From Temperatibacter marinus (GTDB lineage: Bacteria; Pseudomonadota; Alphaproteobacteria; Sphingomonadales; Kordiimonadaceae), in assembly GCF_031598375.1 (NCBI RefSeq), contig NZ_CP123872.1, forward strand, positions 1,240,001-1,304,000: 64,000 nucleotides of DNA, written 5' to 3'. How positions within the stretch are numbered: position 1 is the first letter of the stretch; each line of letters begins with the position of its first letter. Positions 53,932 through 63,017 of this stretch are shown one piece after another. Position numbers and translations under genes: made by a program. The notes below the pieces were generated by a model. It did no database searches. It was not told where the DNA came from and saw only the letters and a list, made by a program, of their open reading frames with translations.

Positions 53932-54279
53932 TTACGAGTCCGCGGTCCCTTCAGGCCGCGGTTTCATGCCATCCAACTCTTGTTCGACTGAGCGCAGAAC
54001 AGTGGAAATTAATTTCCTGTGCGCTAAGGCACGCTCTTGGGCGGCAATCGTATCGGGGCGGTAAGATTCTATCTTTGAACGAGGAAGAATTCCGGTGTCT
54101 TCCATGACACGTTCTAGGCTATCAAGACGCTCGCGTGTGACGGCTAACTCTTGCATCAAACTAAGGTTCATGGACATGAGATGTTCCATGGCCGGGTCGT
54201 CAAAATACTTAGGGCGTTTGCCTTTGGATTTGGCGTTCACATGTTGAAAAGGATCGATACTTGCTGTTTGATTGGTCAT
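53932..54279 (-). CDS. Small hypothetical protein with coiled-coil-like helix
   Basis: About 115 residues. The middle (about 30-60: MEHLMSMNLSLMQELAVTRE and on) has a heptad-like leucine/methionine pattern and is probably helical; the rest is polar. The start at 54279 follows AAAGGA and lies only 5 bp after the methyltransferase stop, so the two genes are surely co-transcribed. No family is recognised; a partner or accessory subunit of the methyltransferase is a reasonable guess. Confidence 0.7.
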   Translation of the reverse strand: MTNQTASIDPFQHVNAKSKGKRPKYFDDPAMEHLMSMNLSLMQELAVTRERLDSLERVMEDTGILPRSKIESYRPDTIAAQERALAHRKLISTVLRSVEQELDGMKPRPEGTADS

Positions 54280-54284
54280 CGTCT

Positions 54285-55496
54285 TTATCCTTTCATTTCT
54301 TTGCGCGCGCCCATAGCGTGCCATGCTGCGGCACGACCATGATCTTCAGATTTACCAGAAACATCACCTGTTGCGAGCACGGGGTCTGGTACGGCTTTGA
54401 CTTTAAATTCCACATGGCTGCTTTTGTGAAAGCCAGCTTCTTCCATGACGGCTACAAGATCCATCTCATGCAGGCGAGTCCAAAATGGCTCGTTGTTATT
54501 GAAGGCGTCCCAGTCACGGATGAACTGTTCAAAAAGCGGGACTGAGTCGTCATATGATGGTTGCTCTAGATGCAACATGAGGCCTCCAGGGGTTAAAATG
54601 CGGTGAAACTCGGCCATCATTTTCCGCATGCTTTTCTCTGAAGTTTCATGCAGGAACATAGTGGTTTGGACCCAGTCAACGCTATTGTCAGGAATGACAG
54701 AGAGGTCTTCAGCGTTGAGCTGGCGAAAGCTAATATTTTTGACATCAAGTGCGGCTGCTCGGGCTGCAGCATAGCGGAGCACAGCGCCAGAGACATCAAT
54801 CCCAATCACTTCTGCATCAGGGAAGGCTTTCGCGATAGGCAAGAGACTGTGTCCGACAGTGCATCCGACATCTACTATTCTTTTGGGATGAAAATCTTTG
54901 AGATCATTCTTGGCAAAGTTTGCAAGAGCTTGCCCGCCGCCGTCGCTAAAACGGCCCATTGCCCCACCAGTGGTTACAAAAATGCCGCAGTCATAATTTG
55001 CTCCTGCAGAAATGTCATTAGGTATTAATTCTGTGTGATAGCTTCCTGGCATACAGTGGTGATCAACCCCTGCTACATAATTTGGCAGCTCTAGGGAGGG
55101 GTCTAGTTCAAGATTGCCATTTTCTTCGGTCAGGGCTGTCGCTTTGTTCACAAGGTCATCAATTTGACGCAAAACGAGACTGCGGCCGGCTTGTTGGCGT
55201 TGCTCCATCGTATTGCGTTTCAAGGCAGACCAAACGCGATGAAAGCTATCTTGGTTCATAACATCCCTGATCTCATGACGAGACGCAGGCTCGCGCCCTT
55301 CTCGTTTTTCAAAAGCAGGCTTAACACGTGTTTCGTATGTTTTCTTGTTGCCAGGCCCCAATGTTTCCGCGAGATATCTATTCATATTTGCCAGGAAATT
55401 AAACCGCGCAATTTCATCTAGGTCTGCCTCTGGAAAAACGTCATGTTTCCCAACTAAATGCCACGGCGGCGGCGTTGTTGTCTTCATATGAGTCAT
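54285..55496 (-). CDS. Class I SAM-dependent methyltransferase with long N-terminal extension
   Basis: 403 residues. The C-terminal half (about 195-340) is a Rossmann methyltransferase with motif I in RIVDVGCTVGHSLLPIAK, an acidic ribose ligand in EVIGIDVSGAV and MLHLEQPSYDD later. The N-terminal 180 residues are mostly helical (RHEIRDVMNQDSFHRVWSAL) and not recognised. The acceptor is unknown. It forms a two-gene unit with the small protein downstream. A CRP/FNR-type palindrome lies 54 bp upstream of the start, suggesting global control. Confidence 0.85.
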   Translation of the reverse strand: MTHMKTTTPPPWHLVGKHDVFPEADLDEIARFNFLANMNRYLAETLGPGNKKTYETRVKPAFEKREGREPASRHEIRDVMNQDSFHRVWSALKRNTMEQRQQAGRSLVLRQIDDLVNKATALTEENGNLELDPSLELPNYVAGVDHHCMPGSYHTELIPNDISAGANYDCGIFVTTGGAMGRFSDGGGQALANFAKNDLKDFHPKRIVDVGCTVGHSLLPIAKAFPDAEVIGIDVSGAVLRYAAARAAALDVKNISFRQLNAEDLSVIPDNSVDWVQTTMFLHETSEKSMRKMMAEFHRILTPGGLMLHLEQPSYDDSVPLFEQFIRDWDAFNNNEPFWTRLHEMDLVAVMEEAGFHKSSHVEFKVKAVPDPVLATGDVSGKSEDHGRAAAWHAMGARKEMKG

Positions 55497-55516
55497 TCAT
55501 TCTCTCCCAACTGCGT

Positions 55517-55543
55517 CACTGTGAAGGCGCTCCCTGCACAGTG
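55517..55543. repeat. Inverted repeat in the methyltransferase promoter
   Basis: CACTGTG (55517-55523) and CACAGTG (55537-55543), perfect 7-bp arms separated by 13 bp. It could be a leader hairpin or an operator. Confidence 0.45.
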
Positions 55544-55550
55544 GAATTCG

Positions 55551-55566
55551 TGTGAAGTCATTCACA
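55551..55566. promoter_or_regulatory. Candidate CRP/FNR-family binding site
   Basis: TGTGA-N6-TCACA is present exactly (TGTGAAGTCATTCACA), the consensus form for CRP. It lies 54 bp upstream of the methyltransferase start, which would suit activation or repression depending on the transcription start. No CRP-family gene lies in the window. Confidence 0.65.
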
Positions 55567-55713
55567 TTCACCTGTTCCTAACACGTGGAAAGAGTATTAA
55601 GCGGTCTGGATAAAGTTGCATTAATTTAAATCAATCCCAGTCAAAAAAGTCTAGAACCGATGATAAAAAGGATAACAATAAAGAACCCTTCAGAGGAGAA
55701 TTCTCAGCAGCCT

Positions 55714-56586
55714 TTAGGACGAACGAGGGGGTAAAGGCAGTAAGAGAGAGGTTCGCTTTATATAGTTTTGATAGTCAGGATTTTCACCCCATTTTTTTAG
55801 CCCGTGCTTCTGGAGCATGGGGATGCCACTGATCTTAGTGAGTAAGAAATAGACAAAGATTGGTGAGATGAGAAGGATCCACTCAGCCCCAATGAGCGTT
55901 GGCATCGCCATTAGAGCTATTCCAGCCCATAACAAAATTTCGCCGAAATAATTCGGATGGCGAGACCATGACCATAAACCTGTTTGGATGAAAGCTTCTT
56001 TATTTGAAGGATCTTTTCTAAAGGCTTTCTTTTGATTATCAGCAACGACTTCAATAGCAAATCCAATGCACCACATAAAGGTCCCTAGGAGAAAATAAAT
56101 ATCCAAAGGCATGCGGTTAGGCGTTGTTATCATATAAAGCGCACAAGCCGCAGTCAGGGTGACCCAAGTGCCCTGCAAGGTCCAAGCAATTAGAAAACGC
56201 AAGGGGTTTAACTTAATCTCATTAAAGCGACGATCGTGTCCATCTTTAGTAATGCGTGTAAAAAGAAAACTGCCTAACCTGAGAGCCCAAAGCACGACCA
56301 TTGCAGCGACAATCATCCCTTGAAGGCTTAGCGGTGCTGCTGCATAACATGCTAAGGCCGTCACAGATAGATAGGTTAGCGTGCCAGTGATATCATAATA
56401 TTTTTCAGTTTGTGCTAGAGCAGCAGGAATGAAAGCAATCCAATTTATAGCATAAGCCAATAGACCACAACCAACCAACAGGGAGATGCCATTCAGTCGG
56501 GTATCAGATCCGCCTGCTAACCACATCACCCCCATCCCTATAGATGTTGCGATTAGAAAGATTATTATTGTGCGCAGTATTTTCAT
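55714..56586 (-). CDS. DUF1295/steroid 5-alpha-reductase-like membrane protein
   Basis: About 290 residues with seven to eight membrane helices. The C-terminal part has the family signature: GLWSWSRHPNYFGEILLWAG, preceded by a helix with FAIEVVADNQKKAF. This superfamily includes NADPH-dependent steroid reductases and isoprenylcysteine methyltransferases; the bacterial DUF1295 members are uncharacterised. An ATG at 56616 is possible, but AAGGAG places the start at 56586. Single gene; the substrate cannot be named. Confidence 0.83.
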   Translation of the reverse strand: MKILRTIIIFLIATSIGMGVMWLAGGSDTRLNGISLLVGCGLLAYAINWIAFIPAALAQTEKYYDITGTLTYLSVTALACYAAAPLSLQGMIVAAMVVLWALRLGSFLFTRITKDGHDRRFNEIKLNPLRFLIAWTLQGTWVTLTAACALYMITTPNRMPLDIYFLLGTFMWCIGFAIEVVADNQKKAFRKDPSNKEAFIQTGLWSWSRHPNYFGEILLWAGIALMAMPTLIGAEWILLISPIFVYFLLTKISGIPMLQKHGLKKWGENPDYQNYIKRTSLLLPLPPRSS

Positions 56587-56716
56587 CCCACTACTCCTTG
56601 AATCCCTAATTGTCATGCATTTTTGATCATGATTTTTTAATTCTTATATTAAAGTCTACGGCGTAAAATAGAAAATGGATCGACCTATTATTAGGGACTC
56701 TCTATATTTCTCCGCT

Positions 56717-57403
56717 TTATAGCGCATCCTGCACAAAATTTTGTATATGGCGGCATACTGATTTTGAATGAGATGGTTTTGACAAGGACGTCAGGGCTTG
56801 ATCAGCTAATTGAGTTGAAATAGTCACACCGCGTCTTTCCTCCAACAAAGCTTTTTCGTACCCAATTAAAAACTCTGGATGGGCCTGGAAAGTTAAAATA
56901 TGCGTACCATATTGTAAGCCCGCATAAGGGCAGAAATCAGAATGAGCAATCACATGGGCGTCTTTGGGAAGGGAATAGACCTGATCTTGGTGCCATGCAT
57001 AGAGGGAAATTTCTCTCATTTCATTGTCTATTTTCATTTGATATGTCATCAAGCCCACACCAAATCCCTTCTCATCTTTTCTTACTTTACCCCCCAAGGC
57101 TTGGGCAATGATTTGATGACCAAAGCAAATACCAATCACTTTCTTGCGGGCAGCATTCATGCCTCTAATTTTTTCCTCTAGAGGAGGTATCCAGCTATGA
57201 TTTTCATAGACGCCGTATTTAGACCCCGTGATGACAAAAGCATCATAGGCTGAAATCTCTGGGAAGTGATGATCAAAAATACGATAGCTGGTTGCCTCGC
57301 TTGGGGAGAGGCCGAGCATGGTTTTACACATTTCATCATAATCACCAAAAAGGTCAATTGCTGATTCTATTGATTCACCGCACTGTAAGATTGCTATTTT
57401 CAT
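56717..57403 (-). CDS. Class I glutamine amidotransferase-like protein
   Basis: 228 residues of the GMP-synthase-type GATase fold. The nucleophilic Cys is in KVIGICFGHQIIAQALGG and the His/Glu pair in TFQAHPEFL. Stand-alone members hydrolyse gamma-glutamyl compounds or act on glutamine for an unidentified partner. It is divergent from the LacI regulator across 198 bp and has no obvious partner synthetase in the window. Confidence 0.87.
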   Translation of the reverse strand: MKIAILQCGESIESAIDLFGDYDEMCKTMLGLSPSEATSYRIFDHHFPEISAYDAFVITGSKYGVYENHSWIPPLEEKIRGMNAARKKVIGICFGHQIIAQALGGKVRKDEKGFGVGLMTYQMKIDNEMREISLYAWHQDQVYSLPKDAHVIAHSDFCPYAGLQYGTHILTFQAHPEFLIGYEKALLEERRGVTISTQLADQALTSLSKPSHSKSVCRHIQNFVQDAL

Positions 57404-57550
57404 ATTTATCGTACTTTATTTTAGCCCTTATAGTGGCAAGTCACTCTAATTTATCGCAAACATCATGCCTTATTATACAGGGTAATATCAATAGTGAAAA
57501 AGATGCTAATAATTTTCCTTGCATGAAGGGGTGTGAGTGAATATTATAAA

Positions 57551-57564
57551 TGATAGCGCTAACA
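57551..57564. promoter_or_regulatory. LacI-family operator before the LacI gene
   Basis: TGATAGC-GCTAACA, a palindrome with one mismatch per arm and the central AGCGCT typical of LacI-family sites. It lies 37 bp upstream of the regulator start, so the regulator is probably autoregulated together with the GH43 gene. Confidence 0.75.
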
Positions 57565-57601
57565 TTGCGGAATTAGAATGTTATAACCCCTAAGGGATCA
57601 A

Positions 57602-58651
57602 ATGGTTATTAATTTTGATAAATCGCTGGTCACTATGAAAGATGTTGCTGAGCATGCAGGTGTCTCAATGATGACTGTCTCTCGCGTCTTGAATAAAGAG
57701 GTTAAAGTCCGTGAATCAACGCGGGAAAAGGTGATGACGTCTGTGAGTGAACTTGGCTATAAGCCGAACCTATCGGCCCGTAGTCTAGCTGCGTCCAAGT
57801 CATTCTTTGTTGGGTCCTTTTATCTGGATGCTCGCTCTGGTTATTATGCGCAATTCCTTGTGGGGGCTTTACATAAAAGTCGTGATGTTGGTTACCATCT
57901 CGTTGTTGAACCCATTCCCGACGCTAAAGAAGAATGGGTCTATGATAGCCTTTCTTTTTATAAAGAGTCGAATTTAGCGGGAGTGATATTGCCGCCACCC
58001 CTGTGTGAAAGTTTACCCGTCGTTGAGGCATTGCATTCAATTGAGGCGCCGATCGTACGAGTTTCACCCAGCAAACATGATGCCCGTGCTGCGTCTATTC
58101 GGATCGATGAATTTCAAGCAGCTTATGATATGACACAATATCTTCTGTCTCATGGCCATCGCAAAATTGGGTTCATTCTGGGTGCAGATGATCAACAAGC
58201 AAGCCATCAGCGATACGAAGGTTTTTGTGCGGCTCTCAGTGAAGCGGGCTTATCCCCTAACCCTAAATGGATTGGGAAGGGCGAATACCGTTTCAAGCAA
58301 GCCTTGATTGCCGCAGATTATATCCTCAAAGATGAGAATAATCGTCCCACAGCTATTTTCGCGAGTAATGATGATATGGCATCGGCAGTCTACTCTTCTG
58401 CTCATCGCCACGGCCTATCCGTGCCACAAGATCTCTCAGTCACTGGATTTGACGACACACCTATAGCAACAACAATATGGCCAGCCCTGACCACTGTTAA
58501 GCAGCCGATTGACCGTATGGCTGCGGAAGCTGTTGAAACACTGGTTCATATGCTTTCAGAACATAGAAGCCATGGTGTTATGCCCATTGATGATAAAGTC
58601 ATTGGTCACACAATCATGGAGCGCGGATCTGTGAGACAGCTTGAGCCATAA
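57602..58651 (+). CDS. LacI-family transcriptional regulator
   Basis: 349 residues. The N-terminal LacI helix-turn-helix is clear (VTMKDVAEHAGVSMMTVSRV, hinge LSARSLAASKS) and a periplasmic-binding-protein-like effector domain follows (about 65-345; GFILGADDQQASHQRYEGF, VTGFDDTPIATTIWPALTTV). It is 35 bp upstream of a GH43 glycosidase, so it probably responds to a xylose- or arabinose-containing sugar. AAGGGA at 57592-57597 is the ribosome site. Confidence 0.92.
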   Translation: MVINFDKSLVTMKDVAEHAGVSMMTVSRVLNKEVKVRESTREKVMTSVSELGYKPNLSARSLAASKSFFVGSFYLDARSGYYAQFLVGALHKSRDVGYHLVVEPIPDAKEEWVYDSLSFYKESNLAGVILPPPLCESLPVVEALHSIEAPIVRVSPSKHDARAASIRIDEFQAAYDMTQYLLSHGHRKIGFILGADDQQASHQRYEGFCAALSEAGLSPNPKWIGKGEYRFKQALIAADYILKDENNRPTAIFASNDDMASAVYSSAHRHGLSVPQDLSVTGFDDTPIATTIWPALTTVKQPIDRMAAEAVETLVHMLSEHRSHGVMPIDDKVIGHTIMERGSVRQLEP

Positions 58652-58686
58652 GTATGAATTTTAGCCCTGGGAGGGGTGTTATCGTC

Positions 58687-60288
58687 ATGATCAATAATCC
58701 TATCTTGCCCGGATTTAATCCTGATCCCTCAATCTGCAGAGTTGGGGATGATTATTATATCGCTACGTCTACATTTGAGTGGTACCCTGGCGTTCAAATT
58801 CATCATTCAAAAGATTTGAAGAATTGGCAGTTAGTCGCACGCCCTTTAAATAGGGCAGATCTCTTAGACATGACAGGCGTGCCTGATAGTTGTGGTGTAT
58901 GGGCCCCTTGTTTATCCTATAGTGATGATAAATTTTGGCTGTGCTTTACGAATGTGCAGCGCTTTGATGGTAACTTTAAAGACACCCCTAATTTTTTAAC
59001 CACCTGTGCGACGATTGATGGCGAATGGTCTAGCCCCACCTATATGAATAGTAGTGGCTTTGATCCTAGCCTCTTTCATGATGAGGATGGCCTTAAATGG
59101 TTTTTGAATATGGTTTGGGATCATCGACCGGACCGGACATTTTTTGGGGGCATTATGATGCAAGAATATTGCCCCAAAAATGATAAACTTATCGGACCCA
59201 GAAAAAATATATTTCAGGGAACGCCATCTGATGGAACAGAGGCGCCTCATTTGTATAAGAAAAATGGCTATTATTATTTAATGACCGCTGAAGGGGGGAC
59301 GGGATACGCGCATGCTGTGACTGTTGCTCGATCAAAAGATATTTGGGGCCCTTACGAAGTGGATCCAGAAGGCCATCCTCTAACAGCGGCTGATAAACCT
59401 GCGAAAGGGTTGCAGCGATGTGGCCATGCCAGTCTTGTTGAAACGCAAGAGGGTGATTTCTATCTGCCGCATCTTTGCTCCCGTCCTTTAGAAGGGTTGA
59501 AGCGTTCCCCTCTTGGGCGCGAGACCGCCATACAAAAATTCACGTACACAGAGGATGGATGGTTTAGAATGGCCTCAGGGGGGAATGGTCCGGAAGATCA
59601 GGTTGTCATGCCTGATTTGCCAGAGTTTCCTGTGCCTGCCGAGATGACCTATGATGATTTTTCGAACTCAACACTTAATCCTGTGTATCAATGGCTAAGA
59701 ACACCTTATCCAGAACGGTTTTATTCTTTAACAGAGCGAGCCGGCTATTTACGGTTAAAAGGCAACCAATCAATAGGTAGCACGTTCATGCAAGCGTTGA
59801 TTGCGCGTCGTCAGGTAGACCTTGCCTATTCAGCAACGACAGCTGTTGAGTTTGAGCCCAATGATTTTCAGCAAATGGCGGGATTGATCTGTTACTACAA
59901 TAGTCAGCAATTTCACTATCTCTATATTTCCCATGATGAAGAGATTGGTCGCTATCTAAGTGTGATGAGTTGTGAAGGGGAAGCTTCTATGGCGCTTTCT
60001 TTCCCGACAGATTTTGAGAAAATTCAATTACCGCCGTCTGGCAGTGTCACCCTAAAGGTTGATGTCAATCACGCAGAGATGCATTTCAGTTGGTCGCTTG
60101 ATCAACGGACGTGGTCATCGCTGGGCGTGACTTTGGACGCAAGTCTTTTGTCTGATGAGGCGGGTCGCGGGGACGGTGCTAATTTCACAGGCACTTTTGT
60201 GGGTCTGTGCTGTCAGGATCTAACAGGTGATAACACGCCAGCTGATTTTAGCTTCTTTGAGTATCGAGGTCATGACGAAGATCAGTGA
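58687..60288 (+). CDS. GH43 beta-xylosidase/alpha-L-arabinofuranosidase
   Basis: About 533 residues. A five-bladed GH43 catalytic domain (about 1-305) is followed by a C-terminal beta-sandwich (about 325-530). The catalytic trio is D13 (FNPDPS), D126 (GFDPSLFHD) and E185 (GTEAPHLY), each one less than the SXA xylosidase residues D14, D127 and E186. No signal peptide, so it acts on imported oligosaccharides. An ATG at 58654 is in frame but GGGAGGGG at 58669-58676 favours 58687. No sugar transporter lies next to it. Confidence 0.92.
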   Translation: MINNPILPGFNPDPSICRVGDDYYIATSTFEWYPGVQIHHSKDLKNWQLVARPLNRADLLDMTGVPDSCGVWAPCLSYSDDKFWLCFTNVQRFDGNFKDTPNFLTTCATIDGEWSSPTYMNSSGFDPSLFHDEDGLKWFLNMVWDHRPDRTFFGGIMMQEYCPKNDKLIGPRKNIFQGTPSDGTEAPHLYKKNGYYYLMTAEGGTGYAHAVTVARSKDIWGPYEVDPEGHPLTAADKPAKGLQRCGHASLVETQEGDFYLPHLCSRPLEGLKRSPLGRETAIQKFTYTEDGWFRMASGGNGPEDQVVMPDLPEFPVPAEMTYDDFSNSTLNPVYQWLRTPYPERFYSLTERAGYLRLKGNQSIGSTFMQALIARRQVDLAYSATTAVEFEPNDFQQMAGLICYYNSQQFHYLYISHDEEIGRYLSVMSCEGEASMALSFPTDFEKIQLPPSGSVTLKVDVNHAEMHFSWSLDQRTWSSLGVTLDASLLSDEAGRGDGANFTGTFVGLCCQDLTGDNTPADFSFFEYRGHDEDQ

Positions 60289-60387
60289 TGGCCCCTCTCT
60301 TTCTCTCTCTTGAAGGGGACTATTTTATACAAATTATAAGACAGCGCAGTTCTAGTCTGTTACAGTCTCTTTCGTATCGTTCTAAGT

Positions 60388-61188
60388 TTGTTAACCAAGA
60401 TTTTGGATTTTAGAGTGGCGTTTCGCATAGGTATTGGATTGATTTTTTTCTGTTTGATCAGCTTTTCCTTGATGGGAAAAGCTAGTGAGCGCAAGCCTGT
60501 CTCTGATCAAAATCCCCTGATTGTTATCTTAACTGACGGCCTTCCTTTTGCTTCGTTAAAAAAATCTCAAGGCATTTTTGTTGAAATGTTTGCAGAGATA
60601 CAGAATGAATTAGATATTCCAATTCAAGTAGTTACACTCCCTTGGAAAAGAGGGCTTAAGCAATTGGCCCAGGCCAAACATCCCACAGTTTTGATCAATC
60701 TTGTCCGAACAGTAAAAAGGGAAAAGCACTATGATTGGTTATCCCCTCTCATTGTTTCTTATTCTCAATTTGCTTCGCTCGGTCCTGAAAAATTAACACC
60801 CGACCTTGCGAAAAAAAAGCAAAGAGCTCTTGTTAAAAAGGGAACAATCTATGAAGCCTATCTCAGGCAAGAGGGATATGAAAATATCATGGCCCTGAAT
60901 GCGAGTGTTTGTCAGCTTTCAGCAATGGTAGAGTATGGAAGGGGTGACTTTGTCTTTTCCGGACATGGGCTTTTGACCTCTTGCCTTGAAGAAGCAAAGC
61001 TTGATCGCCTTGTCCTCTCTGACAAAGTGCATGCAATTACCACCTATATGGTCAGCAAATGGTCTCTTACCTCTGACCAAAGAACGAAACTCACAAATGC
61101 AGTGCAGGCATATGTGAAGACAGACGCTTTTAAAAACCTTCTGATCAAATATAATTATTCTTCAAAAAATAAAGCGGATGAACAATAA
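60388..61188 (+). CDS. Periplasmic solute-binding protein-like (second solitary copy)
   Basis: 266 residues. A hydrophobic signal segment (about 12-31) is followed by an SBP_bac_3-type fold (PLIVILTDGLPFASLKKSQG, TLPWKRGLKQLAQAK, then GRGDFVFSGHGLL). It is distantly related to 2311-3081 in layout and size, and also lacks permease genes. The start is unsure: TTG at 60388 or GTG at 60415, neither with a clear ribosome site. Ligand unknown. Confidence 0.65.
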   Translation: MLTKILDFRVAFRIGIGLIFFCLISFSLMGKASERKPVSDQNPLIVILTDGLPFASLKKSQGIFVEMFAEIQNELDIPIQVVTLPWKRGLKQLAQAKHPTVLINLVRTVKREKHYDWLSPLIVSYSQFASLGPEKLTPDLAKKKQRALVKKGTIYEAYLRQEGYENIMALNASVCQLSAMVEYGRGDFVFSGHGLLTSCLEEAKLDRLVLSDKVHAITTYMVSKWSLTSDQRTKLTNAVQAYVKTDAFKNLLIKYNYSSKNKADEQ

Positions 61189-61213
61189 TCTCCGTACATA
61201 AGGAAGGGTTATT

Positions 61214-61654
61214 TTAAAGGCTTCTTTTCACGAGCGGCTTTAAAATCTGTCTAAGCGTATCCGGTATTGGTGTTGGTTTTCTAGTGTTTCGATCCACATA
61301 AACATGAACAAAATACCCCTGTGCCACAGGTTTTAGAGGGTCCTTTGTGAAAAGACCAATTTCATAACGCACACTGCTATTGCCAAGATGGCTCACTTTC
61401 AAGCCCGCCGTGATGTCCATAGGGAATTCTATGGGGGCAAGATAGGTGCACTGAGTTTCAATAACCAGACCAATGATCGGACTTTCGTGAATGTCGAGTC
61501 CTTTATTTTCGATTAAATAGCTGTTTACCACTGTATCAAAATAGCTGTAATAGACCACATTATTCACATGCCCATAAATGTCATTGTCCATCCAGCGGGT
61601 TTGCAATTCTTTTGTATGAGGATAATGATCTAAGGGATAAGGATCCATTACCAA
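61214..61654 (-). CDS. Acyl-CoA thioesterase (4HBT hot-dog family)
   Basis: 146 residues. The hot-dog signature reads TRWMDNDIYGHVNNVVYYSY with the catalytic Asp of the DxxGHVNN motif. It would hydrolyse a thioester of CoA; chain length or aromatic preference is unknown. Its start overlaps the alcohol dehydrogenase stop by 7 bp, so they are co-transcribed. Confidence 0.88.
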   Translation of the reverse strand: MVMDPYPLDHYPHTKELQTRWMDNDIYGHVNNVVYYSYFDTVVNSYLIENKGLDIHESPIIGLVIETQCTYLAPIEFPMDITAGLKVSHLGNSSVRYEIGLFTKDPLKPVAQGYFVHVYVDRNTRKPTPIPDTLRQILKPLVKRSL

Positions 61655-62784
61655 GCCTCCTTATATAGAGAGAGGGCCGTCTCGTATGATACCTCTCTCG
61701 GGTTGTTGACCAATAACCGCGTTTGCAACTGGCTGTCTTTTGCCAACTGAGGTAAATCACCTTCACGGATATTCACTTCTCTTAACTTTGTTGGAAGCCC
61801 AGAAAGGGCGATAAGATCGTCTATCCATTTGAGGAAATGATCAGCGGATTCTGGCAACCCAACAGACTTTGCAAGCGCGCCGTATAAGGGTCCAGCCACA
61901 GGCTGATTAAATCGAAGGACTGACGGCAACATGAGTGAGTTCGATAGGCCGTGGGGAATATGATGTATGGCACCCAGTGGATAGGCTAGGGCGTGAACAG
62001 CGCCCACAGGGGCATTCGCGAAAGCCGTTCCAGCCAGAGAAGCGCCTATTAGAATTTGCCGCCGAGCGTCTAGATCACTCCCGTCTTTCAATACTCGATT
62101 AAAATGAGGGCCGATGAGGTGCAGGGCCGTCTTTGCATAGAGATCGGATAGTAAGTTTTTCTTGATCTTAGATGTGAAGGCTTCAATGGCATGTACCATG
62201 GCATCAAGGGCCGTATAGGCTGTGATGGAAGGCGGTAAACCAAGAGTAAGCTCGGCATCCAAAATGGCCATGTCAGCATAGAGGACCGGCGATACAACCC
62301 CCATTTTACTCTGTTCTCCAGTGGTCACAATGGCAATAGGTGTCGCTTCAGATCCCGATCCTGCTGTCGTGGGGATTTGAATCAGCGGTAAACGTTTTTC
62401 AGTGATTTTATCGAGACCATAAAAAGAGGCCAGAGGATGCTGTGCGTGGCATAAGACGGCCACCAGTTTAGCAACATCAATACTGCTACCACCGCCAAGA
62501 CCGATGATAAGGTCGGCTCTACATGCTTGGGCTTTGCGTGTGGCTTTTTCAATGACCTGTTCAGCGGGGTCAGGTTTCACTTCGCTGAAAAAAGAAACCT
62601 GATAGCCATTGGTGATCAAATCTTTGGACAGCCTGTCTCCATATCCAAGATCCATAAGCCCTTGATCTGTGACAATCAGGATAGAACGACATGAAAATCG
62701 CTTATGAATCAGAGAGGCGAGTCGGGCTGTGATTCCGTCCTCAACGATGGTTTCTTTAAGTGATGAAAAAGTCATCTCATACAT
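61648..62784 (-). CDS. Iron-containing alcohol dehydrogenase
   Basis: 378 residues of the group III alcohol dehydrogenase family. The NAD(P) segment is LIIGLGGGSSIDVAKLVAVL, with PTTAGSGSEATP next; metal ligands fall in DAMVHAIEAF and AYPLGAIHHIPHGLSNSL. Members reduce or oxidise small alcohols, lactaldehyde, hydroxybutyrate or maleylacetate; the substrate is open. Coupled to a thioesterase and divergent from a TonB receptor. Confidence 0.9.
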   Translation of the reverse strand: MYEMTFSSLKETIVEDGITARLASLIHKRFSCRSILIVTDQGLMDLGYGDRLSKDLITNGYQVSFFSEVKPDPAEQVIEKATRKAQACRADLIIGLGGGSSIDVAKLVAVLCHAQHPLASFYGLDKITEKRLPLIQIPTTAGSGSEATPIAIVTTGEQSKMGVVSPVLYADMAILDAELTLGLPPSITAYTALDAMVHAIEAFTSKIKKNLLSDLYAKTALHLIGPHFNRVLKDGSDLDARRQILIGASLAGTAFANAPVGAVHALAYPLGAIHHIPHGLSNSLMLPSVLRFNQPVAGPLYGALAKSVGLPESADHFLKWIDDLIALSGLPTKLREVNIREGDLPQLAKDSQLQTRLLVNNPREVSYETALSLYKEAW

Positions 62785-63017
62785 TTTTTGACCTCCCCAA
62801 GTCTGAAAAATAGATCAAAAGCATATCAGAGTTTCAAAAGAAGTATATGAGAAAAGTCTGTGCAGAATGGACAGAAATCATCCATTTCCTATGGGGGTCC
62901 CCTCTATTGGAGTAAACCCTATAAAACTGTAATTATATAATGATTTCAACAAGATAACACTTTATTTACCTTTTGTTGAGATGGTGCATTTGTCAATAAA
63001 TCAATTGGGGATGAACA

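Noticed and set aside
60294-60326. A C-rich/G-rich hairpin after the GH43 gene
   Set aside because: Only about five base pairs with a long loop, too weak to call a terminator.
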